NCBI GenBank assembly: GCA_024291935.2
Contig: CM044315.1
Location: forward strand, 79,714,385-79,778,384
Length of the DNA stretch: 64,000 bases
Source of the DNA: Okapia johnstoni
Taxonomy: Eukaryota; Chordata; Mammalia; Artiodactyla; Giraffidae
Reading direction: 5' to 3'
The translations under genes and the position numbers were made by a program. Below are positions 1 through 10,505 of the stretch, piece by piece. Each line of letters begins with the position of its first letter. The stretch's first letter is position 1. Under the pieces are notes generated by a model. It was not told where the DNA came from. It ran no database searches and saw only the letters and a list, made by a program, of their open reading frames with translations.

Positions 1-255
1 TAGCTTTCCTCCCAAGAAGTAAATGTCTCCATTTCTTGGCTGCAGTCAACATCCACAGCGATTTTGGAGACCAAGAAAATAAAATCTGCCGCTGTTTCCA
101 CTTTTCCCTTATCTATTTGCCATAAAGTGATGGGACTGGATACCATGATCTTAGTTTTCTGAATGTTGAGTTTTAAGCCAGCTTTTTCACTCTCGTCTTT
201 CATTGTCATCAAGAAGCTTTTAAGTTCCTCTTCGCTTTCTGCCATTTGAGTGGTT
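1..255 (-). mobile_element. BovB LINE fragment (runs off left edge)
   Basis: The reverse strand encodes the BovB reverse-transcriptase region around KAGLKLNIQKTK and SGPIT-like segments. It carries several disruptions. Sequence identity with the BovB at 5880-6130 is clear by eye. It stops near 255, where unique sequence begins. Confidence 0.85.
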
Positions 256-754
256 TACCTAGGGAGAAACTAAGAACAGCACTTGGGATGAAGGAATAGC
301 ATATGCTAAGCCTCAGAGACCTGAAAGTTCTTGGCACATTAAGATACTGCATTTCAAACTTTTCCACAAGAAAGAGGTAGTGTCTGAGGACAAGCCTGAA
401 ATGATTTTCTAATAGCTGGAAATTTATGTATCTTGTTTTATCTTTTAAAAAATCAATGGAAATTTTGCCTTCAAGTTCACAAATATATTGTGCTTTAATA
501 CAAAACAATACTTTAAATTATTTATCATCTGGTAAAACTGATGCCCTGTAAAGATGCACTGCATTTACCCAATACTTCCTTGTATCCGATGTATAACACT
601 AAATGATCCCCCGGGGATTCTTGTTCCTAACTTGAAAAACAAAGGTATATAAGACATAGGGTGCACTGGAAATGTGAAGCAACAGGTTGTGAAGGGTTTT
701 GTTTGTCCCACTAAGGAACCGGATGCTCCAGAGTCTAGCTAATTCCTATTTGTA
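256..754. other. No gene seen
   Basis: AT-rich intergenic sequence with no recognisable exon or young repeat. Chance open frames only. Confidence 0.5.
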
Positions 755-1000
755 CTTCAAGACTTGGCTTAGGCATGATCTCTTCCAGGAAGCTTTGCTG
801 TCTACCAGTCCTCTCTCCTCTTCAACCCCTGTTAACCTAGCATCCAATGCATTTATCTATCCACTTACCACACTGTGCTGGAATTATTGATTAAGTTCTC
901 AGTCTCCTCCACTAGACTTTGATCTGCTTAAAAGCAGTTGTTTTGCATAGTACTTAGCACAATAGATACCGGTATCTGTTGGGCTGCATTGATTTAAATT
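755..1000 (+). repeat. L2 LINE 3' fragment
   Basis: It resembles the L2 3' region: a segment on losses to be limited by 'cttccaggaagc', a stretch resembling 'aagcagttg...agcac', and the CTTAGCACAATAGATACC end. Old and diverged. Confidence 0.5.
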
Positions 1001-1109
1001 TGAGGACAAGACTCAGGAAGCACAGACAGGATAAGGCGCTCCTCTCTATATTCCCACAGAATCATGTGCTGACCCTGTCAATGCTAATATGAGACTGTAC
1101 CAATACTGT

Positions 1110-1255
1110 CTGCTTACTTGTCTATCTCTCGATCTAGACCATAAGCTTCTTGAAGGAAGGAACCATTTGCTCACAAACACTGCATCCCAAACACTTAGTA
1201 TTTGCCTGACACAGCACAGTAGGTGATGGATGAACATGCAGAATGAATGAATGAG
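1110..1255 (+). repeat. L2 LINE 3' end
   Basis: The segment carries the typical L2 terminal sequence, with a run resembling ATAAGCTTCTTGAAGG and then a terminal GAATGAATGAATGA. Confidence 0.55.
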
Positions 1256-1345
1256 TAGCCATTAAAAATTCTCAAGACAGGGATGACAGGATCAGATCAG
1301 GGTTTAGAAGAATAAGGTTGGAGGCAATTTTAAACGTAGACTATG

Positions 1346-1562
1346 CATGCTAATGTGCTCTGTCATGTCTGACTCTTTGCAACTCTATGGACTGTAGCCT
1401 GCCAGGCTCCTCTGTCTATGGGGATTCTCCAGGCAAGAACACTGGAGTGGGTTGCCTGTGCCCTCCTCCAGGTGATCTTCCCGACCCAGGGATCGAACCC
1501 ATGTCTCTTATGTCTCCTGCATTGGCAGGCAAGTTCTTTACCATGAGCGCCACCTGGGAAGC
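1346..1562 (-). mobile_element. Bov-tA SINE
   Basis: In antisense it runs from the BovB-derived tail (CATGTCTGACTCTTTGCAAC) to the tRNA-Glu-like head (TTCTTTACCATGAGCGCCAC). A and B boxes are recognisable but decayed. Confidence 0.9.
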
Positions 1563-1734
1563 AAAGAAATTAGGGGGAAATTGCAAAAGAAACATAGGAC
1601 ATACTGGTAAAAGACTGTCTTAAGAAATGTCTTTCTAATTGGCTAACTTGATTAAATGTTTATATTTATTTTACAAGGCTGATTTCTTCCTTCTCTTAGG
1701 ATTGCCAAAGAGAGGATATTCAGTTACCTCCTTT

Positions 1735-1885
1735 AGGAAGCCTTCTCTGACCCCAACCCCCATCACGCTGGTGCCTCCGTGTACATCTGGGTGTCACTGA
1801 GGGCAGCGATTACGTCTTATTCATCTTAGTATCTCCAATGCCTAGGACATGCCTGCTCAATAAATGTTTGCTGAATGAATGAACA
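1735..1885 (+). repeat. L2 LINE 3' end
   Basis: It begins AGGAAGCCTTCTCTGACC and ends CAATAAATGTTTGCTGAATG, the classic L2 terminus. Confidence 0.7.
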
Positions 1886-2474
1886 CATAAATTGATCTAT
1901 TAGTATACTGTACTCAAGTTCCGACCAAGACACAGAGGACCTAATGATCCCCAGTGTGCAGGTTTCTGGATCCAGGAAACAGAACAAATAAAGCAAGACT
2001 AGATACGGAGGTACACCTATTCCACAGGTAGCACAGGGTAAATTTCTCTCTCTGACCCCTCCATCCTCATTCTGAAGAATAACTCTCAATGAGTGAAAAT
2101 CAATAAAAGTCATTTTAAGGGAAGTAGGTTTAGAAAAAGGCTCTGCAGGAGGAGAAAGGAGGAGGGGAACTTCAAGTTCAACCAATTTGGACTTTTTTAT
2201 GAGAACTTGTAAGCTTCAAAAAACCTTTACAAAATAAAAAGTCTGCTTTTTTTTCCACACTCCCTTTCAAAAGGAACCCCCCTGCACACACATACAAACC
2301 AATAGTCTTTTTGAGATTCCCAGCTTTATAACCAGAAAGGAAAAAAATAAATCCACAGCAGAAATAAAAACTCCTCCATTTCTCAGAATGATATCAACAG
2401 GAAACTTTGTGAAGTGGTTGCAGACAGCTCTCAGAGACGTTCAACCAACACTGATGATGAGAGTGACCCAGCAA

Positions 2475-2592
2475 TCAATCAACAAATATTTACTGGCAGC
2501 ATACTATGGATAAGGCATTAGGACAAAGTTTTAAAAGATATCCAAAAAAAGAGACATAAGATGCACTTTCTATCCTCTGAGAAGCTTATGGA
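2475..2592 (-). repeat. L2 LINE 3' end
   Basis: Reverse-oriented L2 terminus: CAACAAATATTTACTGGCAG and the following sequence up to GAGAAGCTTATGG. Confidence 0.6.
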
Positions 2593-2616
2593 TTTGTGAT
2601 GTTAAGCCATAATCAA

Positions 2617-2807
2617 GTGAAAGTCACTCCGTTGTGTCCGACTCTGCGACCCCATGGACTATACAACCCATGGAATTCTCCAGGGCAAAATACAGGAGTG
2701 GGTAGCCTTTCCCTTCTTCAGGGGATCTTCCCAGCCCAGGGACTGGACCCAGGTATCCCTCATTGTAGGCAGATTCTTTACCAGCTGAGCCGCAAGGGAA
2801 GCCCAAG
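2617..2807 (-). mobile_element. Bov-tA SINE with target-site duplication
   Basis: An antisense Bov-tA beginning GTGAAAGTCACTCCGTTGTG and ending with the tRNA-like head AGCTGAGCCGCAAGGGAAGC. It is flanked by the direct repeat CATAATCAA (2608-2616 and again just after the element near 2809), a TSD left by LINE-driven insertion. Confidence 0.92.
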
Positions 2808-3186
2808 TCATAATCAAAGAAAAGTTAAATAATATCCAACTCAATTGTATGCAGATAAATTTTATCGAACAAGTAACACAGGCAGACTGTCATAGGATTT
2901 TAAAGGCCAGAGAGACCATCCGGATTTGAGGTGTCCTGAAGTATTTTGGGAGAAGGCAGGATTTAAGTAGGGCTTAAAGGAGTTGGGATTTGAATATTGA
3001 AGAGTGCAAAATATCACAAAAATAACACCCATGGCATTATTTGTCATGAAATAATTTACTCATGATGGCACCTTTAAGACTGTTCGCAATGGTAAGAGTT
3101 ATTAAATTCTGAGGTGGAAATAGAACACTGCAGTTAAAAATGAGTAAAGACAGAGTCTGAGTTTGATCCTGTTTCTACCACTTATT

Positions 3187-3461
3187 CGGAGAAGGCAGTG
3201 GCAACCCACTCTAGTACTCTTGCCTGGAGAATCCCATGGACAGAGGAGCCTGGTAGGCTGCAGTCCATGGGGTCGCAGAGTCAGACACGACTGAGCTACT
3301 TCACTTTTACTTTTCACTTTCATGCATTGGAGAAGGAAATGGCAGCCCACTCCAGTGTCTTGCCTGGAGAATCCCAGGGACGGGGGAGCCTGGTGGGCTG
3401 CCATCTATGGGGTTGCACAGAGTCGGACACGACTGAAGTGACTTAGCAGCAGCAGTAGCAG
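3187..3461 (+). mobile_element. Bov-A2 SINE (dimer) with perfect TSD
   Basis: Two Bov-A monomers are joined by the linker rich in CACTTT repeats. The element ends in an AGC-rich tail. It is flanked by the perfect 12-base duplication CTACCACTTATT at 3175-3186 and 3462-3473, so this is a clean insertion. Confidence 0.96.
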
Positions 3462-3473
3462 CTACCACTTATT

Positions 3474-4639
3474 GATTACTCTCCAGTGTTCCAGTGTTCT
3501 TCACTGTTTGTAGCAAAAAAGTGCTCAGTGGCTGATAGATCCTTGCTCTCCTCTCAAACCCAAAGTTTGTAGTCTGAAACTTCTAGGGATTGAAAAAGGT
3601 TGCTTTAACTGAAAAAAAGTAAAAGAAAACAAACCTGTAGAGAACAGGTCACCGGCTCTTTTGCTTTCACTCTGTCCAACAGAGCAGCATTTCCCCTGCT
3701 GGTTTCCATTTGGAGTAAGACTTTAGTATCCTTATTGTTGATTTTGAGACATCCCTTCCTAAAAGTACTCTTCCTAAAGCTATTCTTACTGAAAAGTTCT
3801 CTGAATCCTTGTCACCTCCACAGTCATCCCCAAACTTTTCTAGACAATAGAATGCTTCTGGTGTAAAGCAAGTAACTTTGCAGATTTCAGATTCCTGTTA
3901 CTTGCATTTATTCAGTCATTGATTTAATAAATATTTATTGAGCACCTGCTTTTGAAAGATGAAAAGCCATCAAGTGGAAACAACTTCACTTCCCACCTCC
4001 TACCTGCTCCTGAACCCCTCTCTCCTTGTTCTCTCCTATTGCAGAGAGGGTGCGGAGGACAAGAGCCCCTCCCCGCCTTTAGAGGCTAGACCCTCACCTG
4101 TGCTTTGGAGCCCTAGCTGTCTTTGGGAACCTTTGCACTGGTTTGTCTCTTTCCTGTTTCCAATCTTCCTCTTTAGTGGTTCTTTTCCATTCAGTATTTA
4201 AATGTATTCAAGTAGCTCTCATAGGACACGAAAGACCCCCTTAGTCCTTCATCTACATGTTTCTTCAGCTCTCGTTGCATTCTCTCCTCTCTTCTTCCCG
4301 AACTTATGGCAAGTGCTACCTATATACTCTGCTTCTATTGTCTCACCTCCCACTTACTCCTAGACCCACTAATCTGGATTTTGTGCCTGCCATTTCTCGA
4401 AAACTGTCCTCAGTAAGATCTTCCAGTTTCATTTTTCACGACGATTCCTGCTTTTAAATGCTTTCTTCCTTTGGCTTTTGTCACATCGCATGTTTGAGAT
4501 TTTCTTCTTTCTTCTCTAGCTGCTCCCGCTTAACCATTTTCGATAAATTTTCTCTTATGCAACCATTAAATGTTTTACATATTCTGTTCTAATGTCTCTT
4601 CCCATATTGAATTTTTCCTAATGTAAATGCATCCACCTC
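3474..4639. other. Intergenic, no gene; pyrimidine-rich later part may be old LINE
   Basis: A short L2-like terminus lies at 3905-3955 in reverse (AATAAATATTTATTGAGCAC). The stretch at 3985-4460 is pyrimidine-rich and may be an upstream continuation of the L2-like element that follows. No exon is seen. Confidence 0.4.
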
Positions 4640-5475
4640 CCCAGCTGTATCACCACTGATATACCTAAAACTGCCAAATCAGTGGCTCCAGATAAACAGA
4701 TCCAACTGAGCTCACCACCTGAATATTTTGCTGGTACCTCAAACTCAGCATATCCAAACCTGGACTCATTATTTTCATTCCCAAACCTGGTCCTTCTCTG
4801 ATGTTCCTTAACTCAGTCAATAACAGTGACAGCTGTTTGGGGAACCATCCTTGATCATTTCTTCTTCACCTTTCATAACAAATCAATCACTGATTTTGTC
4901 ATTATACCTTATAGATATTTCTAAAAATCATCTTTTTCTCCATTTCTACTACCATCATCTCTAAGTTGGTGCAACAGCCTCCTTCTAGAAAGAGTGAATC
5001 TGTTTACATCACTTTCAATGCTTAAATTATGGCTGCCCACTGACCTAGGGTAAAGTTCACAGTCCTTAATATGGTCTACAAAGTCTTATAAGTTCTGACT
5101 CCTGCCTGCATTTCCAATTTCATGCCATGTCCGTTTCCCTCACTCCTCTTTCCTCTCCTGTCATATTGATCTCTTCTCAGTGTTTTAATTCATCATATTC
5201 TCTCCACCTCAAGATCTTGCTCTCTTTCCCACTCCTATGAATCTCTGCCCTTCATCTAACTTCTCCTTTTCATCTTTTCTTATTTCAGCTTAACTGTTCT
5301 GGACTTAGTTGCACAGTTGGTTAGTTCTCCTTTTATGTATTCACACGATGCCCCCTCTTTTTCTAATACTCCTCACTATTATCTGTCTTCCCTAATAAAT
5401 AGCCCTATAAGCTTCCAGAGGACAAGTGTCATACCTTTCACATTTATCAATGTATTCTATGTACATAGCATTGGT
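4640..5475 (+). repeat. Long L2-like LINE fragment
   Basis: Recognisable blocks in order include CACCTCAAACTCAGCATATC-like sequence, ATCCTTGATCATTTCTTCTT, CAACAGCCTCCTTCTAG, an ATGGTCTACAAAGTC block and a decayed 3' end. This is one of the longest old LINE pieces in the window, and it is then abutted by a BovB at 5476. Confidence 0.6.
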
Positions 5476-6895
5476 TACTGTTCAGTTGCTAAGTCGTGTC
5501 TGACTCTTTATGACCCCATGGACTGTAGCACACCAGGCTTCCCTGTGCTTCACTGTCGCCTGGAGTCTGTTCAAGTTCATGTCCATTGAGTTGGTGATGC
5601 TATCTAACTGTCTCATCCTCTGTCACCCTCATCTCCTTTTGCTGTCAATCTTTCCTAGCATCAGGGTCTTTTCCAATGAGTTTGCTCTTTCCATCAGGTG
5701 GCCAAAGTATTGGAGCTTCTCAAGAGTCATCTCCAACACCACAATTCAAAAGCATCAGTTATTCGTTGCTCAGCTTTCTTTATGGTCCAACTCTACATGA
5801 CTACTGGAAAAACCATAGCTTTGACTATACAGACCTTAGTCGGCAAAGTGATGTCTTTGCTTCTTAATACCCTGTTTAGGATGGTCACAGCTTTTCTTCC
5901 AAGGAGCAAGCGTCTTTTAATTTCATGGCTGCAGTCACCGTCCACAGTGATTTTGGAGCGCAAGAAAAGAAAATCTGTCACTGTTTCTACTTTTTGCCCT
6001 TCTATTTGGCATGACATGATGGGACCAGATACCATGATCTTAGCTTTTTGAATGTTGAGTTTTAAGCCAGCTTTTTCACTCTCTTCTTTCACCCTCGTCA
6101 AGAGGCTCTTCAGTTCCCCTTCACTTCCTGCCTTTAGAGTGGTATCATCTACATATCTGAGGTTGTTGATATTTCTCCCAGCAATCTTTATTCCAGCTTG
6201 TGACTCATCCAGCTTGGCATTTCACATGATGTACTCTGGATATAATTTAAATAAACAGGGTGACAATATGCAACCTTGTCATACTCCTTTACCAATTTTG
6301 AACCAGTCAGTTGTTCCATGTAAGGTTCTAACTTGCTTCTTGACTCGCATACAGGTTTTTCAGGAGACAGGTAAGGTGGTATTCCTATCTCTTCAAGAAT
6401 TTTCAACAGTCTGTTGTGATTCACACAGTCAAAGGCTTTCAAGTAGTCAATGAAGCAGAAATTTCTCTGGAATTCCCTTGCTTTCTCTATGATCCACCAA
6501 ATGTTGGCAATTTGATCTCTGGTTCCTCTGTCTTTTCTAAACCCAGCTTGTAAATCTGGAAGTTCTTGGTACACGTACTGCTGAAGATTTGTTTGAAGGA
6601 TTTTGAACATAACCTTGGCTTCCTTGGTAGCTCAGCTTGTAAAGAATCCACCTGCAATGCAGGAGACCCTGGTTCAATTCCTGGATCAGGAAGATCCCCT
6701 GCAGAAGGAAAATGGCAGCCCACACCAGTATCCTTGCCTGGAAAATCCCATGGACAGAGGAGCATGTTGGGCTACAGCCCACGGGGTGGCAAAGAGTAGG
6801 ACACGACTGAGTGACTAAGCACAAAAGAAGCACGAACATAACCTTACTAGCATGGGAAATGAGCGCAATTGTCCAGTAATCTGAAGATTTTGAAG
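5476..6895 (-). mobile_element. BovB LINE, 3' part, split by a Bov-tA
   Basis: The reverse strand carries the BovB reverse transcriptase and C-terminal region. It includes the motif FIDYLKAFDCVNHN near 6430 and LKLNIQKAKIMVSGP near 6040. Frameshifts and stops break the frame, so it is a dead copy. The 3' terminus is at the 5476 side. A Bov-tA is inserted at 6617-6833, after which BovB sequence resumes (TAGCATGGGAAATGAG) and ends near 6895. BovB is an RTE-clade retroposon that mobilises Bov-tA and Bov-A2. Confidence 0.92.
6617..6833 (+). mobile_element. Bov-tA SINE inserted in BovB, perfect TSD
   Basis: It starts with the tRNA-like head GGCTTCCTTGGTAGCTCAGC and ends in the BovB-type tail GACACGACTGAGTGACTAAG. 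The perfect 12-base duplication GAACATAACCTT flanks it at 6605-6616 and 6834-6845, so it is younger than the BovB around it. Confidence 0.97.
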
Positions 6896-6999
6896 GGCAG
6901 TGCATAGCATAGTATCTAGCAAATTATAGTTAATAAAATATTAATTCATTCATATAATAAGCCACAGGCCAACTTCATATTTATTTCTGAAAATACTTC

Positions 7000-7225
7000 C
7001 TTGAACCCCCCAAGCAGAGTTGATAACTTCCATGTTGACATCATCACTTTACTGAAGACACTACTTCTATTTTTGGACTTCAGATACTAAATTGCAATTG
7101 CTTATTTACATGTTTATTATTTAATGTGAGCTTCTTGTACATCGGGATTGTGTCTTATTTTTCTTTATCCCTAGCACTTCACTTAGTCTCTGGAACAAAG
7201 TAAATGCTCATTAAGTGTTTATAGA
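7000..7225 (+). repeat. L2 LINE 3' fragment
   Basis: A weak L2 match ending GTAAATGCTCATTAAGTGTT, preceded by TGTGAGCTTCTTGTACATCG. Confidence 0.45.
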
Positions 7226-9304
7226 ATTGAATTTGACAAACTCTGCCAGCTGGTTGGATATGAAGGAATATGGAAAACCAAAGATAAATGCTGAACTGTG
7301 GTCTAGCCTTCAGTAGAAATGGAGAAGTTGGTAATGGAGGGTGGTTTAGAAAATAAACATATACAGTTGTTAACATAGGTATTGATAGCAGTGGTGACAG
7401 AGGGAAAAATTTACTGAGTTAGGAAGGTTAGTGAAGCAATTGAGACTTGAAAGGACAACCATGAAGATATTTCCCAGGGTAGGAAGCAGTGTGCTGTAGC
7501 CAGAAGGGAGCCAATGAGTAGGTTACCTTTGAATTTGTTTAGGACAGTCCCAGTTAACACCTGTTGTCCTAGCATAACAATTGATGTTTCCCTCCCCCTT
7601 ATACTCACAAAAGTGTCCAAATAAATTATGTGGTCAGTCTACTAGATGACCACGTGAATTTGGAAAAGTTGAATGAGTTCAGGAGAGGAATATTTAGGAC
7701 AAGAGCTTGGAAAGGGATCAGAGTGATTTCAAGTCGCAAGTAGTGAAGGAATGTACTGACCTAAGTGACATTTTTGACGAGCTAACTATGAAATGAAACA
7801 GATAGCTGCTCTTAAATAAGTGCTGTCACTTAACTCTTACAAAATCCCCTATAGGTAGGTATTTTCATCTATATTTTGCAGTTAAAATAATTGATGCTCA
7901 GATTAAGTAACCTGCTTAAAATTTAGCTAAAACATAGCTAAAAAGGAAAACATAGTTAAAAAGGAAAAATAATGAAATATAAACAAATAATTGGAAAAAA
8001 CAAGTCAAAGGGGGAACTATCTGGAAGTCACTGGAGGTCCCTTCTCTGATAACTTGCAAGCAGTTTGGGTAGAAAGGGAGAAATAAGGCATCAATATAAT
8101 AGACTGACCATAGTGCAGGGCAACCACTACTACCAGGATCCTTTGCTGTAACCTGTTGAATCAGTGCCCATTATTTTCTGGAGTAGTGATCTTCATTGAA
8201 AGGCACTCTGTTTTTTCCAAGAGGGAATTAAATCCAAGAAGTAACTTCAGTAAAATTGGAAAATAGACCCTTCCATACTGGGACACTTCTGGCTTCAAAA
8301 CAAGCTCTCAGGTAGAGAAAAATCAAATATTCGGGGGCAAATGGAAGTTAATCTTAGCTAAAATGGACGTCAGATAATATATCATTGCAATGAACACGTG
8401 AGCAGGAAAGGGATAACCTAAGGAGAGCCTGGAAATGCGTGTGTAGAAGTGAAAACTATTCCAAAAGTCAAACAGAAGCTAAGCAGTGGAGTAACACGAC
8501 GGAGGAGTGTGCAGAAGAGCCACACAAGACAAGTGAATATAAACATTTCATGAGAATGACTTAAAAGTTCTAAGTTGGAAAAGGAGTTGACACTTGTGAT
8601 AATTTCTTCAAAGTGAGTGAAAATTGTATTTTAGCAGTAAATATCCTTCAGTCTTTCCCAAGAGCTAAATAAGGTGCCTTTTACTATGCAATAATAGTAG
8701 TTTCGCTTTTTACTGCTTCCCTCATTGAATGATGCCTAATAAGCAATTATGCTTTAGCTCTGCAGTATCTTTTCCCACGCTTTCTTTTGAAGACTAGAAA
8801 GGGATGAAGGCAACAGCACATGTACAGTTTGAATTTCACTTCTTGGCAATCAGTTTTAAGAAGCCCTTTGCAAAAATGAGTTTCATTTAAGAATGCTTTT
8901 GGTCCATCTGCCTTTCCATGGGACAACACAGACTAGTGAAAAGAACAAGTACTGTGAGCCAGGAAAGCAAGACACTGACTAGTTGTGGAACTTGAGCAAA
9001 TCATATACTTTATTAGTCTTTTTTCCCTACCTGTATTATAGAGTGGTTTTGGTGACAAATTCTACACAAAAGTAAGGTAGGTATTATTATGGAACACCTA
9101 CCAAGTATTAAGTCCATTTAAAGGTCATAAAAGCAGTTAACTAATTATACTTCCGTCATTTCTTCCTTCTATTTTTTTTAAACAATCTAATATTTCATTG
9201 AATAAAGACTTAGGGACCTTAAGAGACTGAAGAAATGCCAGAGGTCTAGTTAAAGTTTGATTGAAGAAGTAATTAGAATTAAATGACCCCTTCTTAAATT
9301 ACAT
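7226..9304. other. Intergenic; decayed MIR pieces only
   Basis: A reverse MIR-like piece lies at 7805-7925 (TAGGTAGGTATTTTCATC then AAGTAACCTGCTTAAAA). A forward MIR-like piece lies at 8930-9015 (GAACTTGAGCAAATCATATA). No exon, CpG island or young repeat is seen in the rest. Confidence 0.45.
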
Positions 9305-9425
9305 ATTAGTCAAACAATAGACAAATATTTGCTCAGTGCTTGCTATGTGTCAGGACTTATCTTAGGTTGTATGAGGATGTGCTAGGAAGTACTACAGTTC
9401 ATGTAATCAAAGATAATTTCCATCC
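9305..9425 (-). repeat. L2 LINE 3' fragment
   Basis: Reverse L2 terminus: CAAATATTTGCTCAGTGCTT followed by GCTATGTGTCAGGAC. Confidence 0.55.
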
Positions 9426-9828
9426 CAATAGCAAAACTGTTTTATACAATGTGGAAAATATGCATCTTAGGAGTGATTGTATGTGGGTTAAAAATAAAAG
9501 GGTTCCACAGTGAGAAAATAATGGAATATACCCATAAAAAGCTTCGAGTATTGGATTCAAAAGGATCCCAGAAGTTCAGTGGAGCAAGAAGTCACAAGAA
9601 GCCTCACTGTGTATAATTCTAGCCTAGTTCTGCTAATGTATTTCCTATTGATTCTATAAGGTGTTGTAAGAAAGAACAAATTAAAAATTAAGCTTTATAC
9701 TTACCCCCTTAAATGTGACAACTTTAAGTTTTGTTAAGACTTCTAAACTCCATGATTTCTCTTGTGTTGGAAATTTTAACTTAAACTCCCAATTTTTAAA
9801 TTAAAAATTAATCAGATTTTAAAAAATT

Positions 9829-10505
9829 CTGTTCAGTCACTCAGTCATGTCCGACTCTTTGGAATCCCACGGACTGCAGCACGCCAGACTTCCCTGTCCA
9901 TCACAAACTCCCAGAGTCTACCCAAACCCATGTCCATTGAGTCGGTGATGCCATCCAACCATCTCATCCTCTGTCGTCCCCTTCTCCTCCTGCCTTCAAT
10001 CTTTCCCAGCATCAGGGTCTTTTCAAATGAGTCAGTTCTTTGCATCAGGTGGCTGAAGTATTGGAGCTTCAGCATCAGTCCTTCCAATGAATATTCAGGA
10101 CTGATTTCCTTTAGGATGGACTGGTTGGATCTCCTTGCAGTCCAAGGGACTCTCAAGAGTCTTCTCCAACACCACAGTTCAAAAGCATCAATTTTTCGGT
10201 GCTCAGCTTTCTTTATAGTTCAACTCTCATATCCATACATGACTACTGGAAAAACCATAGCTTTGACTAGATGGGCCTTTGTCGGCAAAGTAATGTCTCT
10301 GCTTTTTTAATATGCTGTATAGGTTGGTCATAGCTTTTCTTCCAAGGAGCAAGCATTTTTTAATTTCATGGCTGCAGTCACCATCTGCAGTGATTTTGGA
10401 GCCCAAGAAAATAAAGTCTGTCACTGTTTCCATTGTTTCCCCATTGATTTGCCATGAAGTGATGGGACCCGATGCCATGATCTTCATTCTTTGAATGTTG
10501 AAAAA
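9829..10505 (-). mobile_element. BovB LINE, 5'-truncated copy
   Basis: In reverse it encodes the BovB C-terminal region. The stretch [13 protein letters not shown] sequence is followed by LLKEIS-type and [20 protein letters not shown]. The 5' end is cut near the LNIQ region at 10503. One frame stays open for about 100 codons at the C-terminus, but overall the copy is not intact. Confidence 0.93.
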
